A stretch of DNA of 64,000 nucleotides, taken from NCBI RefSeq assembly GCF_000003815.2, contig NC_049979.1, positions 13,611,010 through 13,675,009 of the forward strand, in the 5' to 3' direction. Numbering within the stretch: position 1 is the first letter of the stretch; each line of letters starts with the position of its first letter. The position numbers and the translations under genes were made by a program. The stretch comes from Branchiostoma floridae. Its lineage: Eukaryota > Chordata > Leptocardii > Amphioxiformes > Branchiostomatidae. Below the pieces are notes generated by a model. That model was not told the DNA's origin and ran no database searches. It saw only the letters and a list, made by a program, of their open reading frames with translations. Shown in pieces: positions 49,701 to 61,605 of this stretch.

Positions 49701-52700
49701 TGTCTAAACTCAACAGAAGTTAAGCATTGTATGTTTCATACATGCTGCAAAATGTAGTTTGGCTCAGCTGGTGGATGCAGTATTACTTGCTGCTGCTAGG
49801 TGGTGCTTCACATATGCTACTAGAAGATATCCTGTTCATATTCAGGGATATTCTTTGGGACAGGGCATTTGTTGTGGTGGGTCTTTACCTGTACACAACA
49901 ACACTTTATGTCAAAGATAAAGACAACATAACAACAATAACAACAACAGTAGTGACCCTGTTACCTGCTGTCTATTGTTAGGTGTGTATGGCAGCATGGT
50001 GGACACATGGAACATCACTTCACAGTTCTTGTATGTAGCATACAGGGAGTGGCTACCGGTGGAGTCCGCTGTAGGAGAAGGACAATCAAGATTCGAGATT
50101 TTCTCCAAATTATTCATGTACATTGAAACAATGAATGTGTGATTACCTTTTTATATCACATAGATAACACTTAATTTGTCCATAAAATCATAGTGCATTT
50201 TAAGTCTTGTGACTATGACAAATGGATCTTAAAACAGGAGTGCTGTATTGTTAATAAAATCAGGAGCTCCCTTTGTAGATAAATCATCTACTTCACAATA
50301 ATGCTGCCAATAAATGTCACCACAGTGAAATCCACTCACTTTTGTTGTCAAGTTGTGCTCTGTACTTCTCAAAGCCCTTGAGACGAACCCGCTCCCCCAG
50401 TGTGTCCAGGAACTCATCAAATATGGGACCGGCAGACTCTGTGGAGCCAAAGGACAGGATAGCATAGATATCAGCAAGGTTTGAATGCTGAATAGTACCT
50501 TACAATTATGGACAAATATGTTTACAGGTGGTGTCTTGACCAGCTATACCAGCTGAGATCTTGTATCAGTGTACCTGAGAAAAGAGGAGTTGACTGGAGA
50601 AATTTCAATCTAGTCAAGGAAATCTTATAAAGCTAGAAAAGAGTGAGTGAGAATACTGACCATTATTGTACATCTCCTCCTCTGTGCCCTGGTCTGTCTT
50701 ACAGTATAGGACGCCCACCTTGTACTGGGTAGAGATCTGGGGAAACACAGGAGCAGTCTTAACATCAATGTACATCTAGTGATTCCTATGTAACATACCT
50801 GGCTTCCATAGATCTGTGCATTTTAACACAAAGGGATACTTGACTGCATACAAGTAATGTGTTGCAACAAGCTCTTCATGACTACACATATGTAATGATT
50901 CATATTCTTTTCAATAGTGAGCACATCATATGCCAATTTTTTAGTTCAACAAACCCTCTCATTCCTGGAATCATGAGCACAGATTGTAAGCAAATTTAGT
51001 CACTTAAAAGATTGACCCAGATTCACCGAAATGGAGTCAAGCACCTTTGCAGCAGCAACATTCAAAATTTGATGCAACACTCATGAGTAATGGTTTGATT
51101 TCTAGGGCACGAACCCCAAGCTACCAAATGCAGTGCTGTTCTCTGTTTCTGCAGGATCTGTATATTTGTTATTCCATCAACCAATATGCATTGGAAGAAC
51201 CGACACAGTAACACGCTACAGTTAAATCATCATCCTCAAGTCACTTTCAACATATGTCCCTGTCTTAACATTTTAGGACTTTAGTTCAGCAAGGTTTGAC
51301 ATCAAACTATACAACATCTATCAAATACGCCAGTCATATCCTTGAGTTCTGAAGTTGTCAGCCATTTCAGATAAAGAGCTTCCAGCGGGTGTTACATCAA
51401 ACCTCTTGGATCTGTTAGTAAGTATGAGCATACTTCAATGTAGGTTATGTAACCTAGAGTGCAATTGCTATCGGCAGATGTCATCTCTTCTCAGAACCTG
51501 TCTCGTAGAAGCTCGCATTATAAATTGATCCCATGCAACAAGCAGAGTTAAGTGCCTCCTTGTACTAAAGGCAATTACTTGTTCAAAGCTAACAGCATGT
51601 CATGCATATTAAGGGCCTTGCAACCCTTTCAAAGGGAATTTATCCAACATTCATGAGATGTAGGTAGTCACTTCAGCTGTATGTAATGGGGTGAGAGTAA
51701 GCATGCACATCTGTTGTCTAGGATCAAAATCAACTTTTCCTGGGAGAAAGGTTAAATGTAACTTGTTTCATTGACAGATCTATCTGAACAAAAAAGAAAG
51801 GTTTTAATTCTGCTTGGGAGATTAAATCTTCTTGCACAGAAAATTTGACTGTCAATCCTGGGGTTCAAAGAAGCACAAGGTGATATGGACCATCAAATGT
51901 TGGGATGACTATGATATTTTTCCAATCTCAGACTTACGCCCTGTTCGTCCAGTCTCATCAGCTGTTCCGATGTTTTCGGGCTGAGCGAGGCAAGGCGCAG
52001 GCAGCCAAGGTTGACCTCTGGGGCAACGAACTCCAGAACATCCTTGATGGGCAGGCCCCGGGATGTACCATGTCGAGCTGTGGAGGGGATGGCATCCTCC
52101 AGGATAGACCCGCGCAGGGTTACCAACTATGGGTAAAAAAACATAACGTATAAAAAAAGATAACAAAAACTGGTAAAATCATTGGTGCATTCATAATCTT
52201 ATCACTGGAGCTGAATCATTCATTTTCCTATGTTTCTATGGCATCTGAAGTTCTGAAGTACTGCCAACGTAGGCAGTTTCATGATCAATCTTATACTACT
52301 GATCTGTCAACAGCTACAGAAGTGGTTACGAAAGGTGGTTTCCTGCACCTCTCCAGGTACACAGGGTAATTCATTTGTATGCCACTTTGACAGGCCAGTG
52401 ACAGATGTCTACACACTGACAAGGTCCTCCTGCATTCTATGTGACTAATATTCACAGATGTCCCTGTTCCATCCAAGATCTGTATCTATCTCCTTTCCAA
52501 CTTCCCCAGGAAAACAAGAACTTACATCACTGGTCCTGATGATGAGGCGGTACATGTACTGAGCAGGTACAGGAGAGCCACCATCTTTGTTTGATGAGCT
52601 GCTGGTGCCGCTGTGATCTGGGAGTTTCTCCCTCCGGATGCTGATAGCGATGGGACCCAGGTTCTCATCAACCCCCAAGTAATTCTGGACTTCAGCTGTT

Positions 52701-55700
52701 ATAACACAACATCAGTAACACATCAGTAAAACATGGCAAGTTTGGATTAAATTGGGACATACAAACTCAAACACAATGGTATCACATTCATGTAGTTTTG
52801 TGGTTTTTATGTTTAACTTAAGGTACTGCTAGACTTCAACTTGCAATACATGTACATTTTGTGTCAAGTGTGGGCACCATGCATACAAAATGTACATCAT
52901 GAAGACTAGTGACAAAGATCTTAAATAAATGATTCTGCATTCTGCAGGTAGACTCTGGGTATTCAACATATTTGGAAGCACTGGTTTGTCTGGGTGAATG
53001 CATTATTGAATTTGAATTTGAAAGCATGAGGCTAACACAGGTGTTGAATCAACCACCTGAAGGTGAATTGTAAAGTAAACAAATCTGTCCTGTGAGGTTT
53101 AAGGAACCACATAGACTTTTTTTATTGAATAAAATTTTTGAGTAAAACTTTTATTCAATAAATATAATACTAGTATAAATCTTTTAAAAATCAGTCATTG
53201 GATTTGTTTATCTACAATACTACTAATTTAAATATGTCTTTAAAATGTCTGTCATTGAATGTTGAGGGACACAGAATCCATACGAACAATAATCCACTAA
53301 AAACTTGTATGTATTGAAATGTCAAAGGAAGCACCTTTAGTACAGGAAATCATTAAGGAACAAAAGATATCGACCACATAAATCTTCTATCTATGCCCCA
53401 GAGGCATCTTCAACATTTGCTGCCATCTACTGATTATTACAAGATAGTGATCTACAAGGTAGGTGACCCACAGGGACCCCAGGCCACATTTATCTGTCAG
53501 CTGTTGGGTGATATGCATGTATATGAACACAGCAGTGGGAGCTGCTGTTGTGGTAGAAAAGCACGTGTAGAACAGGCACAGGCAGGCAAATAATGCTTGT
53601 TAGGAAGCACATTCAGAACAAACTTTATGCTTTTATTTTTTTAGAAGCAAATGTTTTATTTTTCATTGTTATATCTTCACTATGCCTTCAGACTTATATT
53701 CATTATCATCAACAGTAACTACTTAGTGTGTATGATATCATGAGGTATATTCCTCACCACATAATTGCTGCAGGATATGCTTGTATTTCTAAAATCAAAT
53801 TCAACTCAGTATTTGAACTACAGCACCACTGGGAGTAAGCTAATGATAATGCACAAATTGACCCTTATGTTAATAAAGAGAAAACTATTTGCAGCTAAGA
53901 TACAGGAAAATATCTGTAATGTGCATGAAAACATATGACATGGCGTCTATGTCCTATTCCAACAGCCAGCATGACTTGTTTTCTCCTATCGCAAATTTAT
54001 AGAAGTTTTCATAAAATGAAAATAGATCTAGTAGAGAAAATGTTCTAACGGGAGGTGCCCCAACACGGTACGCTTTTTCTTGCGCTCAAACGCATGGCGC
54101 TCCATCGCTAGTTGCCTGAGAGTGGTCAAATTTTGATGACTGAATTTTTTACACATAGATTTGAACAACATACTTGAATAAGAAATGCATTCATGTGGTT
54201 CATGAACCTTTCGCGCTGCGTGTTACAAGCGGCAAACACTGTGAGACAATTTCGTGTATGTAACCTTCCAATTTTGTGCTACGCTGGACAGTGTGCCTAA
54301 CTCGGTACGCTTTTTTTACATTTTGCTCTCTTCAGAAGTAAGTGGTAGATTTAAGTACACAGAAAAAAATTAACAGTATGATATTTTAGCTTTCTTTTGA
54401 CAGTAAAATCGTGACTGTATGTACTTCTTGTCTCACATGAGGAAGGCTGTACCTAGAACAATCCAGCTGATGTGTTTACGGGCAATGGGCTGAATGCACT
54501 GATTGTGAATGCCCAACTAAAAAAACCATTACGATAAAACGACACCGCCAACATCAACAAAACTTTGTCTGATTATATGAAAATATCATCTACATCTCTC
54601 TATCAAGTCTTATTTTCATAGACAGCACGAATCATATGTTACAGTCAAATAAATCTTTGGAGCGTTCTCTAGTCTGCCACTTTCACGGCCACACTCCCTT
54701 GGGAGTACAATGGTGGCAATGTTTATGTCGCTTCCTTTTGCTTGGTTTTCTACTCAACAAACATTTGAAGACCCATATTCATAGTGTTTTATGGAGCTTT
54801 ATTTATGTGTATCATGGAAGTTGTGTGACTGCTTGAAAGAGTTCGTATAGTTAGCGACACGAGCCGCCAATACGCAGAGGCCGGTGACCGCAGTGATTCA
54901 GCACTGTCAACATTACTGTTAGAATTCTGCTTTTTTTAAACATGAAGTAAATATGTTAAAGTATACTTTGAATGCAAATCAAAGCTGTGTGCATGGACTT
55001 GGTTTATTTACCTTTGTGATCAGCATAGTCAGTGGTAACAAACACGGTGTACTTATTGATAATAAGATCAGCAAAAAATCCGTGCCGTCTTAGGACGGGA
55101 ACCGTCTTAGGGCGGCCCCCGTTACAAACATAAATTTGGAAAAATCAGATGCTTTGAATCTAGAAAACATCCATATTCCATTGAATGTGCAGATTCAAAA
55201 CATGGCATCAAGTACCAAAATCTATAAATATGTTTGGCCAATGATAAAGTATTTTGTAGATCTAGATCTGCTGTTTGCTGCTACCACCACAGGGGCATGA
55301 TATACAATGTAGATCTGTCTTATCAGATCTCCCAATAGCTCCGTCCACTGGGACAGCATATCACACATTTATACTAGTAACTTATATTAGTTATAAGCTG
55401 AAAAATTAGCTAGTCTGTGCAAGTGTGGTACAACAGCTGGGCTTGGGGAATGGCTTGGAATACAACCATATTCATCTGAACATATAGGGAAAACTGCCAT
55501 CTGTGCTGGAAATGTCAATGGCTCATCCCACTGGGACACTAACCCAAACTTTTATACACAGTATTGCCTCTCTGTTATTGAAGCACAAATCATAGTTTAA
55601 AGTCAAATCACACTGAGAGTGGGGCCAGTACAGGATATGGAGAGACAGTGAGTTGGTAACAATAGGTAATATTCACCTCTCTTCAAACTACAATATCAGC

Positions 55701-58700
55701 ATTCTAAAATTTGTACCAGCATTCTAAAATTGAAAATAGATTATGAAAAAAGAAGGCTTAAGATCTTGACTGCCGATCAAGGATACATTGCATGGCTTCC
55801 GTGCCCGATCGACACAGTTACGGTTTGGTCTTCGAAAGATCTGCTCAGACACTAGCAAAAATACACCTCCAAAATATTATTAACCAGTCGTGCGGGCTAG
55901 ACTCTGTGATGTTCCCAAATGTAGCCTGTTGCAATGGAGCTTATCAGAATAGAAGTTAGCAGAGAGACTACAATCAGTTAAAACAGTGAACTGGGCTAGC
56001 ATCATAACACTATTAAACTTGTAAATAAATCACTGAATAAATCAATGAATGATAGAGGAGCTATTGACCCTTACCTATATTGTTTAGGTGGTTGATATCC
56101 ACCTGTACTGGGAACGTGTGGTCCATACTCTCACATCTACTCCTCCAGCCTCCAGTAATAACAACACTTTCCCATCTCCCGCTAACAAGGTGCAATCAAC
56201 TTACCTATTCAACAGGTTGCCACAATGGCACTTAAACACAGACACGATTTGCTTTTCTTGATTTCCAATAGTCTGTGTCTGTCACCTCTGGCACCTAGCC
56301 AAGGTGTTAGCCTGTGGTGCACCAGGTTGGTGATATAACTGCTGAGGATACCACTAACATTCCATATTGAAACTCAAGGTTTTCATAATACGGAAGGAAC
56401 CCCAGGAAATGATGCCCACCACTATAGTTTATGGTAAATGATAGCCACATTTGAGGACTTCTGTAAGTTTCACCCTGGAAGTCCTCATCTTTGACATGAA
56501 ATGTTCCAGACAAGGCGGGGAAACGAGATAATTTTCTGGACCACCATTTCATTTTATCTGCTGGCAACCATCCACATTGCTAAGTCAGTATGCAGTTTTA
56601 TATCACTCCATCCATATGCATCTTAATTCATCCTTTCCCTAAATACTTTATTTGGATCCACAACCAACTAGTAGTATTAAGTTCCTCTTTCATTTTACAT
56701 ATTCAAATACTTTTATAACTGCTTTTTAATTTCCACTGATGTTACTATACTAGTAAAATGTCCCCTACCCTGATGGTTTTTAGAGATGGACTGTGCCATT
56801 CTGACAACCCAAGATTTATGACTACTGGAGCTGATTGGATACATGTTTTATTAGGTTTGTGGGATAAGATATATCACTGTATCACTAGTATAGACTTGGG
56901 TTTTATGAGCTAGGTTTCCAAACCACAAATACTGTCTGCATTGTCTGTAAGAAGTGTACAATCATATGACATCTTCAGTTGAGGTCTTATCTCATGTCCT
57001 TGGTCTTGCTGTAAAACATTGTTTTCATTCAGCACAATGTACATTGTACTGTGACCAAAGAATAAACAGTACACAAACATCCTACCCTTATGGCACAGTC
57101 ATTCCCTGGGTTCACAGTCCCACTAGTCCTGTGACACAACCTCCAGAGTCACAGAATGTGTTTCTTTTGGCAGGAAAAATAACACCAGGATCTCTGGTGG
57201 AGCTACTCAAGGGGCACAGGTCAGGTTGTCTGAAACTAAGGGTGGACTTTTCTTTTGAAACTGTAAAATATTTCAAGTTAATATTCTGTTCTCCCATGAA
57301 AGTACAGTATTTCATGAAAACTACCAACTTGTCAAGAATTGAAAATATTGTAAGCTTTTAAAACTAATAAAGCACAAGAATCTGACAGCATAATGTATAC
57401 TGTGGTCTGTACTTTAATCCAATAAGTGCATACTTACTTTTCTCTTAGCCAGTTATTCGAAATATCTCAAATATTGGTTTTCGCACTCATGCAGACCTAC
57501 TGCTTAGTTAACAATAAAGTATCAACAGCCCAAGCAGTTGTTGGTCTTTTTCTTCCATTTTCTTCCATTCCAATTGCTAATATTATTGTATACCTTAGTA
57601 AAAGTTAGTATTGTACAACAATCTTGTGGTGAGGAAAGCACACCCATACACCATCCTTGATGCCAGGGTGTTGGCTAACAATAACTCTTTCCCTTCACAA
57701 CCTGCCTTTCCACTTCATACCTTACATAGCGACCTGGCCCTGAACAAATACCTGAACTCTGGCCCTTGATACCTGTGTCTGTAAAAACAAACACATTAGG
57801 AACCTCAACAAGAGTCTGTAAACACCAGGCAGCCTTAGGGAAGCCATCTAGCCATGACCTCCACACAGGAAGGTCAAGAAAACTACCAATCCCCAAGGCA
57901 AGCATTTGGTATTCATTGGATCTGCTAAACTCATTGGGCTGTATTTCTTCCAGTTACAGTGTGTTTTAGAAAATTTCCTGATCCTTGTAGATCTAATCGT
58001 ACTACATAATAATCAAGTCAAGTGTTTCTAAAATTCACTAATACTAATAGGGTTTCAACTTGTTCTGACAATGACGAGTGACACTGCTTTACTCATAATG
58101 TTGCTCTTGTTTGCAACATTTCATTCTGAGTTGCCCATTTTATGCGATATTGTTGACATGTCAATCCTCCATTTTCTTCTCAGGTATGTCCCAACATGCT
58201 TCTTCATGTATATTCTGGATGCTAGAAGGTGCAAAATGTTGTCCCAACTATCCACAGATAAGACATGACTTGTTATTGCCATGGACCCATTACAGGAGGA
58301 GCTCCTGTCAGCAAGTACAACAATTAACACTGACTGTACACAGTAGCCACATGTCTGAAGATCACACACATGTCAGCTTCTATATTCAACCTGAGAAAGG
58401 ACCTTTCTACAATCCTTCTGAAGGGTCTTGACAGGCTGGACAGACTCTGCACAAGTGACATGTCCATTATTTGTACAGGAGAACACCTGTCTGTGCTAAA
58501 TGAAGGGAGTGACCAGTCTGCATGTCTGGTATGTGGGCAGAAATGGGGTCAGGTGATGACCTGCACATATTTACACTGCTGCTACAGGATTTACATTCTG
58601 CTCCCTGCTAATGGACTTTCCCAGGATTTGGATAAAAACTTTCTTGTGCTGAAGTGTGTTACATTAAAACTTCAACTAAATGAACCTTAATTGATAATTC

Positions 58701-61341
58701 TGAAGGTATCCAAGTTTACAAGATATTTTTCTACTCCATGTATGACCATTTAGGACTCCAGGAACAAATTCCCATCGGACAGACTGGACATTGATGTAAG
58801 TTACCTGCACAGCTGTCCTATAAACCTGACTTCCCTTCAACAGACATGTTTCCCACATTCATCTCTCCACAGTACAGCAGGAAGGGCAGGAGGCTTTCCT
58901 GTCATTATGTCATCATTCCTGTCAGATTACTGATATAGGGAGGTATTGAGTTACCTGACATCAAACAACTCTCTTTCCATGATGTAATATAATGCTGAAT
59001 GGATCATTTTGTATTTCTATCACTGTCAAAACTCTGAAAATATTATTATCAGATTGTATAACTATAAAACCGTTGTGGGAATGACATGTTTGAGACTTTG
59101 AAACATTCAATGACAGCTCCAGCTGACCTAGATGGATCAACCAATCAGGGGCAGATCTCACTCCCACGTTCCTCCTTCACTCCCAGCAAGGAGAAATACA
59201 AGATACATTGTAGTTTCTATCAGAACACCTCTTGGTTGTATATGTTAATGCTTACAGCTGTAATGTTGAGTTTTCAGTTCAGTTGACTTTCAAACCATTC
59301 AATTTCAGAACATTCAATCTTTGAGAATGCAGAGAAAGTCATCAATCATTCTATCACTACTCAATGGTTTTAGACAGCAACTGAGTTATCAAATAATTGG
59401 TAAAAAAGATTAAAAACAAATGTTTTGTACATGCATCTGAGATTTTTCTTGAAAAACTAATCATAAAGCACAGGGCATCTTTGTTTGAAAATAGGAGGGG
59501 CCATCTACATATAGGCCACAGACTGGCAGAAATGACAGGTGATTCTCTTTTTCTGAGTTGCGGTATGGGAAAGAAAAACATTCCGGGTGCACTGCCCCTG
59601 CTACCCCTGTTTAAATGTGTGGACTATTAACTTCTGGCCTCAGGTAACCCAAAGTGGGTTGCAAGTGTGTTTTCTCACATTCCTGGGAGCTACTTTGATG
59701 CTGATCTAGTTACACCGCTTTCACATGGACTGTTCTATCTACAAAGCAGATGGGGGATGGTGCAGACTACAGTACCTGGTAAAACTCTTCACACACTTGA
59801 GCTTCATAATAACTCTTTCATACTATTCCTTTTGTAACTGTCAAAATGTCCACAGTAAATTGGTACTCACATTGTCCATGAAAGTACCTCCTGAAGTAGT
59901 ATGCTCCGTGGTCCACGTGCTCAATAGCGTACCCACGCGTCCTGCCCCCAACTGGCCACATATCGTCCTGATCAGGGCCCGTGTCCAACACCGAAACACT
60001 TGCTGTTGTTGGTCTTAAGCCCGACATGGAGTCTAGATTTGGTCCCATCCCCTCGCGAAATGCTCGCGATGCCCGACTTCCCCCATTGCCCCGCGACAAA
60101 CTTATTCTTCTCTCCTCCTCCCCACCGAGCTCATTCCGGAAGAAAGGACAACTGAGTACAAGATTATTGCTCTTTCCATCCCCAAGATCCAGCTCCTGTA
60201 TAGACAGGTCCTCGGTACTGTTGTGGGGACTGGAGGCATGACTAGTCCGTATCGAGGAGGCCGCAGAGGCGCCCGTTGTCGTGTTTCTCCTCCGTTCCAG
60301 ATACTCCTTGTTTCTGACAACGTCCGAAAGGTTAAAGGTCATGCTCTGGCAATCGTAGTGCGAGAATGCTCGTCTACGCAATTTATCGTCCAGGCGACCA
60401 TCCACCTCCGCGTCAGGTGACTTCATGGAGTCTGGTCCTTCTTTCTTTGTCCCTAGCAGCATACTGAAGAGCGAGGTTTCACCCCCTGCTGACTTTGAGC
60501 GGGAGTATTTCATCTGTTTCTCCTTCGCCCGTGGGGTCATTGCTCTACTGAGTTTGGGGCTTGAGGAGCTGTTCTGAGGTTTGGGTTCCTCAGGGACACC
60601 ATTTACAACTCGTCCAGAAGCTTCGACCAACGTACCATCAGCCCTGCACCGAAGGTAGTCCTGTATCTTTGGTGGGGCAGGGCTACGTTGGTCAAATGAC
60701 ATGTCTGGTCGAAGGTCCTTCAACATTGCAAAGAAGCTCTCGCCACCGACACTCTGTACCTCTAGTGAGGAGGTACTCCCGTACTCCCGTCTGAGGGAGC
60801 CATCCAAGTAATCATCGGCTACTTCATTCAAGCTCAAGTCACTGTTGGATCGTTTGGACCGTAACAAGGCATGCCCTCCCCTCTCCCGGTCCATTCCCTT
60901 GTATGGGTCCACTTTTGATTTGGGTTTACGATACGACCTGTTCTCGGCTATGACCGCATGCATGCTGGCCCGTGGGTGTGGCCCCAAGCGAGCCCGTGGG
61001 GACATTCGTTCGTCCGCGTATGACGTGTTATTGTTCATGTTTGCCTTCGGTGGAGACGTGCGACTCAGGTTTAGGTGAATCTTGACAGCATGTCTTGTAC
61101 TTGTGTTTCCAGGGGAACTTCCTGCGCTGCCGTTACCGTTTACCTTTGGGCTGTCTTCCCGCGGTATCTCCCGCGCTGGTGGCGTGCTGTGTGGGCTGCT
61201 ACCATTCTGCAGCACCGACTTGTGGTAATACTCCGCAGCCTGCTGCGCCCGTAACCGAGCCGAGGTCGTATCCAGCAGGTCCACCCCCAGATTCTCACGA
61301 CTGTCTCCGTGTGGGGACTCCCGTTTGGTGTGAGAGGTCAT
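34212..61341 (-). CDS. SIPA1L: SIPA1-like RapGAP (SPAR family), 28 coding exons
   Basis: A GTPase-activating protein for Rap, acting at junctions and actin-rich or synaptic sites in relatives. Coding exons: 61341-59871, 52695-52526, 52126-51938, 50736-50661, 50438-50340, 50068-49965, 49671-49514, 49152-49046, 48792-48658, 48529-48435, 48165-48020, 47656-47545, 47320-47183, 46704-46589, 46188-46037, 45859-45590, 44402-44296, 41961-41779, 41247-41107, 40877-40721, 39928-39642, 39327-39108, 38821-38717, 37982-37929, 36360-36224, 34786-34743, 34606-34534, 34355-34212. All junctions are GT/AG and phases agree; the total is 5190 nt, or 1729 aa plus stop. Human SIPA1L1 is about 1800 aa. The ATG at 61341 has an in-frame TAG 33 bases upstream. 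Domains: conserved N-terminal region 160-490, RapGAP about 612-850, PDZ about 955-1036, Ser/Pro-rich 1040-1640, coiled coil 1644-1729. It is one pro-orthologue; I cannot say which of the vertebrate SIPA1L1/2/3 is closest. The least certain exon is 37982-37929. Confidence 0.95.
36224..46188 (-). CDS. SIPA1L: SIPA1L exons 15-25: Ser/Pro-rich scaffold tail
   Basis: Eleven exons encode a Ser/Thr/Pro-rich, probably disordered tail. Recognisable pieces include [51 protein letters not shown] and [11 protein letters not shown]. The 54-nt exon at 37929-37982 (phase 1/1, 18 codons from [12 protein letters not shown]) can be skipped without a frameshift and may be alternatively spliced. The tail probably includes the SPAR C-terminal family region. 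Confidence 0.88.
44764..45285 (-). mobile_element. Full-length tRNA-derived SINE in a SIPA1L intron
   Basis: On the minus strand the element starts near 45285 with a tRNA-like head. The pol III A box is TGGCGCAGCGG (45265-45275) and the B box AGTTCGAATCC (45222-45232). The middle holds CTTGGGAAAGGCACTTTACA, GGACGTTAAATGGAGGTCCC and CACGTTAAAGAACCC, conserved-core blocks of the kind seen in metazoan SINE superfamilies. It ends in a (AAAT)n tail at 44793-44764. AGATCT-like sequence on both sides may be the target duplication. It lies between SIPA1L coding exons 16 and 17, in the same orientation as the gene. A BfSINE-type lancelet SINE is likely, but I cannot confirm the family. Confidence 0.85.
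46589..48165 (-). CDS. SIPA1L: SIPA1L exons 11-14: linker and PDZ domain
   Basis: Exons 11-12 carry the conserved segment between GAP and PDZ, including [22 protein letters not shown] and YYNRGECV. Exons 13-14 carry the PDZ domain. Its carboxylate-binding loop reads QLGFHV (967-972), followed by [20 protein letters not shown] and [20 protein letters not shown]. The SIPA1L PDZ is known to bind C-terminal peptides of adhesion and synaptic proteins; partners in this animal are unknown. Confidence 0.95.
48435..52695 (-). CDS. SIPA1L: SIPA1L exons 2-10: RapGAP catalytic region
   Basis: Exons 2-3 encode the [11 protein letters not shown] to QLMRLDEQG segment that precedes the GAP domain. Exons 4-9 encode the RapGAP fold, with [59 protein letters not shown] and [15 protein letters not shown]. 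Asn712 in GND corresponds to the catalytic asparagine thumb of Rap1GAP, so the protein should be an active GAP. Exons 9-10 ([19 protein letters not shown], and a Lys-rich segment with SGKKKEK) close the domain. Confidence 0.95.
53121..53162. repeat. Perfect 14-bp inverted repeat in SIPA1L intron 1
   Basis: TTTATTGAATAAAA and its exact reverse complement are separated by 14 bases. It contains AATAAA on both strands, but it lies in an intron far from exons and is more likely a small foldback relic than a poly(A) site. Confidence 0.7.
54046..55124. mobile_element. Non-autonomous DNA transposon with inverted ends
   Basis: The left end TAACGGGAGGTGCCCCAACA and the reverse complement of the right end TAACGGGGGCCGCCCTAAGA match at about 21 of 28 positions over the first 28 bases. 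Left end and right end both sit at TA, so TA target duplication (Tc1/mariner style) is possible. A subterminal repeat, CGGTACGCTTTTT, recurs at about 54066 and 54304, and CCGTCTTAGG recurs twice at the right end. The segment has more CpG than the intron around it. No transposase frame is present. It lies in the 7.2 kb intron between SIPA1L exons 1 and 2. Confidence 0.6.
55125..59870 (-). other. Remainder of SIPA1L intron 1, no gene seen
   Basis: Open frames of up to 135 codons (56954-57361, plus) are scattered here, but none carries a domain or splice-bounded exon and they run opposite to the host gene. An alternative internal promoter cannot be excluded. Confidence 0.5.
59871..61341 (-). CDS. 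SIPA1L: SIPA1L exon 1: N-terminal conserved region
   Basis: One exon encodes residues 1-490. Recognisable SPAR-family blocks are SNSDLSL at 165-171, [10 protein letters not shown] at 185-194, GESFFAMLK at 200-208, [12 protein letters not shown] at 350-361, [14 protein letters not shown] at 391-404 and [15 protein letters not shown] at 473-487. The last runs straight into the pre-GAP region of exon 2. The exon ends CAAT before GTGAGT (phase 1). The first 160 residues are low in complexity and diverged. Confidence 0.95.
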
Positions 61342-61605
61342 ATTAATGACGCAGACCTGCTGAAACCCTTCCTACAATCTCTACATCCCATGTCCAATCA
61401 ATATGGCTTATTACTTCCATTAAAATCAGCTGCATTCCAGTGAAAGACTGTGATCCTGCCCAGTGACAGGTGTAATTCCCTCAGGTGTGCTGATCCAGGT
61501 CAGTGTATATCCCTCAGGTGCTGTAAGCCAGGTGACAGTGCATTTCTACTGCAGTCTCCCCAGTTGACAGGTGAACAGGTTACTGTGTGTCCATCACCGC
61601 CAGGT
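61342..61605 (-). other. Probable SIPA1L 5' UTR
   Basis: The coding frame is closed upstream by TAG at 61374-61372. A pyrimidine-containing AG acceptor at 61607-61606 (TTTCACAG) could start this exon at 61605. A four-codon uORF (ATG at 61594, stop at 61580) would lie in it. Another acceptor-like AG is near 61361, so the exon start is uncertain. The transcription start is not seen and may be beyond 64000. Confidence 0.4.

Noticed and set aside
53121-53162. Bidirectional poly(A)/terminator in SIPA1L intron 1
   Set aside because: The AATAAA motifs arise from a 14-bp inverted repeat with no gene end nearby.
56954-57361. 135-codon plus-strand frame in SIPA1L intron 1
   Set aside because: No recognised domain and composition like the surrounding intron.
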